A stretch of 6,218 bases of DNA, taken from positions 1 through 6,218 of the forward strand of contig CABKMX010000069.1 in assembly GCA_902373595.1 (NCBI GenBank), read 5' to 3'. Positions 1 through 4,869 of this stretch are shown here, piece by piece. The DNA comes from an uncultured Christensenellaceae bacterium. Its GTDB lineage: Bacteria; Bacillota; Clostridia; Christensenellales; UBA3700. The notes beneath the pieces were generated by a model. The model was given only the letters and a program-made list of their open reading frames with translations. It did no database searches and had not been told where the DNA came from. Position 1 is the first letter of the stretch, and each line of letters opens with the position of its first letter. The translations under genes were made by a program, and so were the position numbers.

Positions 1-1
1 G

Positions 2-781
2 CCGTCCGTCAAATATATCGGTTTGCTTTCGACGGGCTACAACGTCGTCGATCTTGCGGCGGCGGACAGGCTCGGGGTGACGGTGACAAACGTGCCGTCC
101 TACTCGACGATGAGCGTCGCGCAGCACACGTTCGCGCTGCTTTTGTCGTATGCGGGGCGGGTCGGCGAACACGTCGACAGCGTGAGGCGCGGCGATTGGA
201 GCAGGTGCGACAATTTTTGCTATTGGCTGCGCGAGCCGATCGAACTTTGCGGCAAGACGATGGGCATAATAGGATACGGGGAGATAGGCAGGGCGGTCGC
301 GGCGATCGCGCACGCGCTGGGGATGAATGTACTCGCCAACCGCAGGAGCAGGGGCGCCGCGGCTCAGCCGTTCGTGCGAATGGCGGAACTGCCCGAACTG
401 CTTGCGAAATCGGACGTGGTCAGTCTGCATTGCAGCCTCAACGGCGGCAACGCGCACATGGTCGACGCGGCGTTTTTGGCGGCGATGAAGAGGGGCGCGG
501 TGCTGATCAATACGGCGCGCGGCGGACTCGTCGACGAGGACGCGGTCTGCGACGCGCTCGAGAGCGGCGCGCTCGGGGCATACCTCGCCGACGTCTGCGA
601 GCACGAGCCGCCCGAAGAGGGCAGGCGCATTTTCGGAGAGAAAGACGCGGCGCTCACGCCGCACATCGCATGGGCGAGCCGCGAGGCGCGCGGCAGACTG
701 CTTGCCGAAGCGGCGCTCAATCTTGCGGCATGGCTGCGCGGAGAGGCGCGCAACGTCGTCAATTCGCCGCGGAAAATATAG
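2..781 (+). CDS. D-2-hydroxyacid dehydrogenase, glycerate dehydrogenase / hydroxypyruvate reductase type (5' partial)
   Basis: This reading frame is open from the left edge, so the gene starts outside the window; 259 residues are visible, and with the family's usual 310-325 residues about 55-65 are missing. It should catalyse NAD(P)H-dependent interconversion of hydroxypyruvate (or glyoxylate) and D-glycerate (or glycolate) in the cytoplasm. Visible-residue numbering: a dinucleotide-binding loop GYGEIG at 91-96, preceded by GKTMGII; the substrate/catalytic Arg at 173 in NTARGG; the catalytic Glu at 202 in DVCEHEPP; the catalytic His at 221 in TPHIAW. The segment SVAQHTFALLL (38-48) and the aromatic stretch FCYW (72-75) are typical of glycerate dehydrogenases rather than of SerA or D-lactate dehydrogenase. 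After the second beta strand the sequence is LANRRSR, with no acidic residue, which suggests NADPH use. The exact substrate is inferred. The stop codon overlaps the ribosome site of the next gene. Confidence 0.9.
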   Translation, partial: PSVKYIGLLSTGYNVVDLAAADRLGVTVTNVPSYSTMSVAQHTFALLLSYAGRVGEHVDSVRRGDWSRCDNFCYWLREPIELCGKTMGIIGYGEIGRAVAAIAHALGMNVLANRRSRGAAAQPFVRMAELPELLAKSDVVSLHCSLNGGNAHMVDAAFLAAMKRGAVLINTARGGLVDEDAVCDALESGALGAYLADVCEHEPPEEGRRIFGEKDAALTPHIAWASREARGRLLAEAALNLAAWLRGEARNVVNSPRKI

Positions 782-791
782 GAGAGATATG
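781..791 (+). promoter_or_regulatory. Ribosome binding site overlapping the upstream stop codon
   Basis: GGAGAG begins on the last base of the dehydrogenase stop codon (TAG at 779-781) and precedes the ATG at 789 by two to three bases after the G-rich core. This fixes ATG 789 as the start of the NYN gene, rather than an in-frame start inside the dehydrogenase, and implies translational coupling of the two genes. The core-to-start spacing is short. Confidence 0.7.
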
Positions 792-1514
792 GAGAACGAA
801 AACTTTACGATAGCCCTGTTGATTGACACCGAAAACGTGTCCGCCAAATATATGGGCAAACTTGAAAAGGAGCTGATCTTGCTCGGGCGCGTATCGTACA
901 GGCGCATGTACGGCGACTTCACCAAGAAGGTCGCAGCCGGTTGGCGCGACATCGTCAACGACTTTTCGCTGACGCCGGTACAGCAATATTCGTACACGAC
1001 GGGCAAGAACGTGACCGATTCCAAGATGATCATCGACGCGATGGACATACTCTACAGCGGCAACGTCAACGCGATGTGTCTGATGTCGAGCGACAGCGAC
1101 TTCACCGGGCTTGCCAAGCGGCTCAAAGAGTCCAACATATACGTGATCGGCGCAGGCGAAAAGAAGACGCCCGAGTCGTTCGTGCATGCATGCGACCGCT
1201 TTTTCATTCTGGACGAGGGCGAGGAGCAGCCGGCAAAGAGCGCCAAAAAGAAGCCGGCGGCAAAGAGCCGCAAAAAGCCCGAAGCGGAAAAGAAGCCCGT
1301 CCCCAAAGAGGAGATTGAGAACTTCGCCGAGCGCATCATCGAAGAGGCGGGCAAGCCTTGCCAGCTGTCCACGGTGATGGACAAGATCTATCAGGCGTAT
1401 CCTTCGTTCGACTATCGCAACTACGGCGTCAACAAGGCTTACAAATTCTTTTCCGACGACAGGTTTGATTTGATCACCGATCCGGTGACGGGGATGAACA
1501 TCAACACAAAATAG
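789..1514 (+). CDS. NYN-domain (LabA-like, PIN-fold) protein with C-terminal OST-HTH/LOTUS-like domain
   Basis: The product has 241 residues. Residues 6-140 fit a NYN domain, a PIN-like fold found in RNases: LLIDTENVS with Asp13, the helix TDSKMIIDAMDIL with Asp77 and Asp84, SSDSDF with Asp102 and Asp104, then the YVIGAGEKKTPESFVHACDRF block. These acidic residues would bind the metal in an active nuclease. Residues 146-173 form a Lys/Ala/Pro-rich, low-complexity, basic linker. Residues 175-241 (ENFAERIIEEAG...QLSTVMDKIYQAYPSFDYRNYG...FFSDDRFDLI) resemble the winged-helix OST-HTH/LOTUS domain, which binds RNA and is commonly joined to NYN domains. A cytoplasmic RNA-processing or RNA-binding role is inferred; the target is unknown. 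It is cotranscribed with the dehydrogenase, and a hairpin terminator follows. The domain call is strong, nuclease activity less so. Confidence 0.88.
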   Translation: MENENFTIALLIDTENVSAKYMGKLEKELILLGRVSYRRMYGDFTKKVAAGWRDIVNDFSLTPVQQYSYTTGKNVTDSKMIIDAMDILYSGNVNAMCLMSSDSDFTGLAKRLKESNIYVIGAGEKKTPESFVHACDRFFILDEGEEQPAKSAKKKPAAKSRKKPEAEKKPVPKEEIENFAERIIEEAGKPCQLSTVMDKIYQAYPSFDYRNYGVNKAYKFFSDDRFDLITDPVTGMNINTK

Positions 1515-1556
1515 GCGCCCGTGTCGATAAACGGCACAAAACACTCTGTATGAACG

Positions 1557-1591
1557 GAGCGGCGGAACGCGTTTTCGCCGCCCCTCTTTTT
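1557..1591 (+). terminator. Rho-independent terminator after the NYN gene
   Basis: The 8-bp stem CGGCGGAA (1560-1567) / TTTCGCCG (1573-1580), including one G-T pair, closes a 5-base loop. GAG (1557-1559) and CTC (1584-1586) may extend it across a CCC bulge, and T5 follows at 1587-1591. It lies only 34 bases before the glycosyltransferase ATG, so it may also act as an attenuator for that gene. Confidence 0.7.
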
Positions 1592-1625
1592 GCACGTAAC
1601 GGCGCGCGTGGGCATAGCCTGCAAT

Positions 1626-2699
1626 ATGAAGATCTATGTCTATGCTATCGCCCGCGACGAGGAGAAATTCGCCGAGAGGTGGATGACTTCGATGAGCGAG
1701 GCGGATGGGATATATGTGCTCGACACCGGCTCGAAGGACGGCACCGCGGACAAATTGCGGTCGCTCGGCGCGGTCGTGGTCAGGGAGGAATTTGAGCCTT
1801 TTCGATTTGACAAGGCGCGCAACCGTTCGCTCGAGTTCGTGCCCGAAAACGCCGATCTTTGCGTCTGCACCGACCTTGACGAGACGTTTACGCCCGGCTG
1901 GCGCGACGCGTTCGAGAGGGCGGCGTCGAGCGGCGCGAACGCGGTCAAATACCGCTATGTCTGGAACTATCTGCCCGATGGCAAAGAGGGCTATGTCTTT
2001 TGGATAAGCAAGGCGCACGCGCGCCGCGGCTTTGAGTGGCGCCACCCGGTGCACGAGGTCGTCGTGCCCGTTTCGGGCGGGGCGAAGTACGCGATGGCGG
2101 ACGGCGTGACGCTGATGCACCGACCCGATCCGCACAAGTCGCGCGCCGGCTATCTGCCGCTGCTTGAACTGTCGGTCAGGGAGGACCCGACCGACGACCG
2201 CAACGCGCACTATTTGGGCAGGGAATATATGTTTCACGGCAGGTACGAGGACGCAATTGCGGCACTCAAACGGCACTTGGAGCTGCCGACCGCGGTCTGG
2301 CGGGACGAGAGGGCGGCGTCTATGCGCTATATCGCAAGCTGTCTGAGTGCGCTCGGGCGGCGCGCGGAGGCGGAGGAATGGCTGATGCGTGCGTGCGCGG
2401 AGGCGCCGTGGCTGCGCGAGCCGTGGCTGGACGCGGCGCGGCAATGTCTGGACGGCGGCATGTGGCACGGCGCGGCGTATTTTGCCGGGCGCGCGCTCGC
2501 GATCGAGCGGCGAAGTCTGTCGTACATCAACACGCCCGAAGCGTGGGGCGCGCTGCCGTACGACATCTTGTCGGTCGCGCTTTGGAATTTGGGCGACAGA
2601 GAGGGCGCGGAAGAAGCGCTCAAAACAGCGCTCGAACACAGCCCGGACGATGAGCGGCTCAAACAAAATTTGCAATATGTATCGCAAAATTCGACCTGA
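1626..2699 (+). CDS. Family 2 glycosyltransferase with C-terminal TPR-like repeats
   Basis: The product has 357 residues. Residues 1-115 are a GT-A-fold glycosyltransferase 2 domain: KIYVYAIARDEEKF at the start, DTGSKDGT at 33-40 where family 2 enzymes have their nucleotide-sugar binding D-x-S-x-D-x-T block, and a DLD metal/nucleotide motif at 83-85. The block HARRGFEWRHPVHEVV (131-146) is typical of this glycosyltransferase-TPR type. From about residue 193 to 352 there are helical pairs of TPR character, for example NAHYLGREYMFHGRYEDAIAALKRHLEL and SVALWNLGDREGAEEALKTALEHSPDDERL. No signal peptide or membrane segment is seen, so it should act in the cytoplasm, transferring a sugar to a glycan, peptide or lipid; donor and acceptor cannot be told. 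The start is uncertain: ATG 1626 begins exactly at the conserved fold, but no good ribosome site precedes it or the alternatives GTG 1608 and TTG 1590. It stands alone between two terminators. Confidence 0.85.
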   Translation: MKIYVYAIARDEEKFAERWMTSMSEADGIYVLDTGSKDGTADKLRSLGAVVVREEFEPFRFDKARNRSLEFVPENADLCVCTDLDETFTPGWRDAFERAASSGANAVKYRYVWNYLPDGKEGYVFWISKAHARRGFEWRHPVHEVVVPVSGGAKYAMADGVTLMHRPDPHKSRAGYLPLLELSVREDPTDDRNAHYLGREYMFHGRYEDAIAALKRHLELPTAVWRDERAASMRYIASCLSALGRRAEAEEWLMRACAEAPWLREPWLDAARQCLDGGMWHGAAYFAGRALAIERRSLSYINTPEAWGALPYDILSVALWNLGDREGAEEALKTALEHSPDDERLKQNLQYVSQNST

Positions 2700-2721
2700 A
2701 TGGCGAGAGTTTGCGGCGCGG

Positions 2722-2745
2722 GGCGGCACGATGTGCCGCCTTTTT
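2722..2745 (+). terminator. Rho-independent terminator after the glycosyltransferase gene
   Basis: A perfect 8-bp stem, GGCGGCAC (2722-2729) with GTGCCGCC (2733-2740), closes a 3-base loop and runs straight into T5 (2741-2745). It separates the glycosyltransferase gene from the sialidase promoter, which starts 12 bases later. Confidence 0.88.
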
Positions 2746-2756
2746 GAGATATCGGC

Positions 2757-2785
2757 TTGACAAACGCGCGCGCATATATGATAAT
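2757..2785 (+). promoter_or_regulatory. Sigma-A type promoter for the sialidase gene
   Basis: A perfect -35 box TTGACA (2757-2762) is separated by 17 bases from a -10 box GATAAT (2780-2785). The expected start of transcription is near 2792, giving a leader of about 23 bases with a ribosome site GGAG at 2806-2809, five bases before ATG 2815. No clear operator repeat is seen. Confidence 0.75.
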
Positions 2786-2814
2786 GGTAATAGAAAACTT
2801 TGGGCGGAGAACTT

Positions 2815-4455
2815 ATGAAGACGGAACTCAAGACCATTTTCAAAAACAAACAGGTTTATCTCTCGGCGATCATGTTCGTCGCATGGGTATGCATCGCCGC
2901 GCTTGCGGACGGCGGATTTGCCGCCGCACCGGCTGCGTGTGCGATCGCGGCGGTCGCGTTTGCCGCGATGTGCGTGGGCGTGACGCGTTTTGTTGCGCTC
3001 AACGACGGGCTTTTCAACAAGAACGCGGTGACGTTCATGCTCTCGGTGGGGCTGGCGTTCTATCCGCTCGGGCAGGCGTTCGGCGCGGCGACCGTCGGCT
3101 CCGAGTCAAAGTTGCTGCTCGCGCTCGCAATCATTGCGATTGCGGCGTGCGTCGCGGTGCTCGTCGCGATGTTGCTCAAATGTTTGATTCTCGACTTTTT
3201 CCAACCGCTCGCGCTGGACACGGTGACGGTGATTGTGCTGATTGTCGGCGGAGTGTTCACAATCGCGGCGGCTGTCGCGGCGGCGATATACGGCTGTTAT
3301 GGGCTTGCTCTCGGGCTTTGCGCGGGGCTGCTGATCACTGCGGCGATGAGCGTCATTTGGGCGAAAAATCAGCCGATGGGCGAGTTTGAAGGCATTGAGG
3401 GCGAACCTCTTGACATCTTCCGCAACGGAGAGGGCGGATACAGCACCTTCCGCATCCCGTCGCTGATTGCGCTCGACAAGGACGTGCTCAACGCAAAGTG
3501 CGGTCTCAATTTGAGCGGAGACGTGCTGCTCGCGCTCGCCGAGGGGCGCAAGAACAGCTCTCACGACACCGGCGTCGTCGACATGTTGGGCAAGCTGTCC
3601 GCGGACGGCGGCGACACATGGACGCCGCTTGCGGTGATGTTCACCTACGGCGAAGAGGTCGGCAAGTTCGGCAACCCGACCGTGGCGCTCGACAGGGCGA
3701 CGGGCGAGATCTGCATGGCAATGCTTGCCGCGGCGAAGAAGGACAATTTTGATTACAACACCTATTTTGTCAAGGGAAGATTGACGGCGAAGCTCACAAT
3801 CGAGTGGGGCGAGCTTCGCGACATAAGCCTTGAAAAGGAGCAGGGCGCAAAGGGCGGACAGGACGGCGTGCGCAAGCATACGCTGATGGTCGGTCCCGGA
3901 AAGGGCGTGCAATTGCGCGGCGAGCATGAGGGGCGCATAGTGATTCCTGCGTCCAACGGCGGCAACTCGTACGTCATTTTCAGCGACGACGGCGGCGAGA
4001 CTTGGAACAGGGGCGACGCGGCGGGCAGCGGCAACGAATGCGAAGCGGCGCAGCTTGACGACGGCACGCTCGTGCTTGTCGTCCGCGACGGCAAGGGCTG
4101 CACTATGCCGCACCCCGAGCAATATCAAAAATTGAGTTTTTCGACCGACGGCGGCGAGACGTGGGCGCGCAAAGAGGTCGCGACGCCGCTCAAGACGCCC
4201 ATCTGCATGGCTTCGCTTGCGAGCGTCGGCGGCAAGCTGGCGATCACCTATCCCGACAGCTTCCACACCCGCGTCAAGCTGACGCTGGGCGAGAGCGAGG
4301 ACGGCGGCGCGACATGGACGACGAGGCTGCTCTATCGCGGCGCAAGCGGCTATTCCTGCCTGACCGCGGACGGCGACGGGCGCATGTATGTGCTTGCGGA
4401 AGTCGGAAGAGTGAACTACAACGAAAAACTCGTGTTTTTGAAGCTCGCACGCTGA
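2815..4455 (+). CDS. Sialidase (GH33-type, exo-alpha-sialidase) with N-terminal multi-pass membrane domain
   Basis: The product has 546 residues. Residues 13-183 hold about six hydrophobic helices (roughly 13-31, 38-57, 71-93, 99-128, 136-158, 163-182), with no cleavable signal peptide. Residues 195-546 are a six-bladed sialidase propeller: YSTFRIP at 209-215 (first catalytic-triad Arg213), a candidate acid/base Asp251 in SSHDTG, the glutamate Glu408 in NECE, Arg424 sixteen residues on as in known sialidases, Arg486 before the last blade, and the nucleophile Tyr513 in GYSCL. Four Asp boxes (S-x-D-G-G-x-T-W) lie at 262-269, 390-397, 443-450 and 494-501. A complete active site is therefore likely. 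The known reaction is release of terminal sialic acids from glycans; trans-sialidase or related keto-acid substrates cannot be excluded. No sialic acid uptake or catabolic genes adjoin it. It is a single-gene unit with its own promoter and terminator. Residue assignments are by motif comparison. Confidence 0.88.
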   Translation: MKTELKTIFKNKQVYLSAIMFVAWVCIAALADGGFAAAPAACAIAAVAFAAMCVGVTRFVALNDGLFNKNAVTFMLSVGLAFYPLGQAFGAATVGSESKLLLALAIIAIAACVAVLVAMLLKCLILDFFQPLALDTVTVIVLIVGGVFTIAAAVAAAIYGCYGLALGLCAGLLITAAMSVIWAKNQPMGEFEGIEGEPLDIFRNGEGGYSTFRIPSLIALDKDVLNAKCGLNLSGDVLLALAEGRKNSSHDTGVVDMLGKLSADGGDTWTPLAVMFTYGEEVGKFGNPTVALDRATGEICMAMLAAAKKDNFDYNTYFVKGRLTAKLTIEWGELRDISLEKEQGAKGGQDGVRKHTLMVGPGKGVQLRGEHEGRIVIPASNGGNSYVIFSDDGGETWNRGDAAGSGNECEAAQLDDGTLVLVVRDGKGCTMPHPEQYQKLSFSTDGGETWARKEVATPLKTPICMASLASVGGKLAITYPDSFHTRVKLTLGESEDGGATWTTRLLYRGASGYSCLTADGDGRMYVLAEVGRVNYNEKLVFLKLAR

Positions 4456-4487
4456 CCTACAGTGTGCATTTGCATGATGTAAATTGT

Positions 4488-4521
4488 GTTCCGCGCACAG
4501 ATTGAGGCGCGGAACTTTTTT
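4488..4521 (+). terminator. Rho-independent terminator after the sialidase gene
   Basis: A perfect 9-bp stem, GTTCCGCGC (4488-4496) with GCGCGGAAC (4507-4515), closes a 10-base loop and is followed by T6 (4516-4521). It lies 32 bases after the sialidase stop codon. Confidence 0.9.
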
Positions 4522-4698
4522 GCTGAAAAGAAGTCTCTCGGGCGTTCTTGTTCGATTTGTTCCGAGCAAACGATATGATGACAAAGCATTTTGCAATGAT
4601 TTTGTGCAGCGTATCGCAATTTTACAAAAATTCCGACAAGATATAATCCGAAAAACATCAAGCGTCATCGAGGATTTTTAAGAATTTTTCTTATTTTC
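4522..4698. other. AT-rich stretch without a recognised gene
   Basis: Base composition shifts here from GC-rich to clearly AT-rich. Short open frames cross it, but none has a ribosome site or a plausible protein, and no convincing promoter, RNA gene or repeat was recognised. Together with the next 168 bases it forms the space between the sialidase terminator and the ATPase gene. It may be the edge of an acquired segment or a decayed sequence. Confidence 0.5.
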
Positions 4699-4736
4699 AC
4701 TGAAAATTTAGTCGACATGTCGACCAAATTTTCAAT
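4699..4736. repeat. 38-base palindrome, upstream copy
   Basis: The centre GTCGACATGTCGAC (4711-4724) is a perfect palindrome. It is flanked by TGAAAATTT (4701-4709) and AAATTTTCA (4726-4734), giving 34 bases with one mismatched pair (A4710/C4725). It matches the downstream copy at 34 of 38 positions in the same orientation. It lies about 39 bases upstream of the -35 box of the ATPase promoter. The likely role is a binding site for a dimeric regulator, or one of a pair of element ends. Confidence 0.85.
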
Positions 4737-4774
4737 GACGAAAGATTATAGTGCAAGAAAAACTTCGATAATGC

Positions 4775-4803
4775 TTGACTTTTTTCGTTTTTATGGATAG
4801 AAT
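4775..4803 (+). promoter_or_regulatory. Sigma-A type promoter for the AAA ATPase gene
   Basis: The -35 box TTGACT (4775-4780) and the -10 box TAGAAT (4798-4803) are separated by 17 bases, largely T-rich. Transcription should start near 4810, just before the downstream palindrome, so the promoter is bracketed by the two repeat copies. Confidence 0.75.
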
Positions 4804-4816
4804 TTAACTATAGAAA

Positions 4817-4854
4817 ACTGAAAATTTAGTCTACATGTCGACTGAATTTTCAGT
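4817..4854. repeat. 38-base palindrome, downstream copy, in the ATPase leader
   Basis: ACTGAAAATT (4817-4826) pairs with AATTTTCAGT (4845-4854), and the whole 38 bases are self-complementary except for one T-G and one T-C pair. In the mRNA it would form a long hairpin at about +8 to +45, ending directly next to the ribosome site GAGGAG (4855-4860). It differs from the upstream copy at four positions. It could act as an operator in DNA, as a translational control or mRNA-stability hairpin in RNA, or both. Confidence 0.85.
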
Positions 4855-4869
4855 GAGGAGACGAACATG
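4855..4869 (+). promoter_or_regulatory. Ribosome binding site of the ATPase gene, abutting the palindrome
   Basis: GAGGAG (4855-4860) lies six bases before ATG 4867 and fixes that start. It begins on the base after the palindrome ends, so folding of the hairpin could affect ribosome access without masking the site itself. Confidence 0.8.

Noticed and set aside
702..788. An upstream in-frame start extending the NYN protein by 29 residues
   Set aside because: The extension overlaps the dehydrogenase gene, is Arg-rich and unlike the family; GGAGAG before ATG 789 gives a better start.
196..813. A 205-codon + strand frame inside the dehydrogenase
   Set aside because: It is an Arg/Gly-rich out-of-frame shadow of a gene with intact catalytic motifs.
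1658..1682. An internal glycosyltransferase start behind a GAGGAG sequence
   Set aside because: Starting there would remove the first strand of the GT-A fold, so the G-rich run is probably just coding sequence for Glu-Glu.
759..2849. A 696-codon open frame on the - strand across the NYN and glycosyltransferase genes
   Set aside because: It is antisense to two clear genes and a terminator, its product is Arg/His/Val-rich with no recognisable domain, and it arises from GC-rich codon bias on the opposite strand.
3106..4668. A 520-codon open frame on the - strand across the sialidase gene
   Set aside because: It is a mirror frame of the sialidase coding sequence, with Arg/Ala/His-rich composition and no domain, and it runs through the sialidase terminator.
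4484..4681. A 65-codon + strand frame in the gap before the ATPase
   Set aside because: It begins before and runs through the sialidase terminator hairpin, and has no ribosome site or recognisable protein.
4699..4854. CRISPR array or insertion-sequence ends
   Set aside because: There are only two repeat copies, one 80-base interval that contains a promoter, and no cas or transposase gene nearby.
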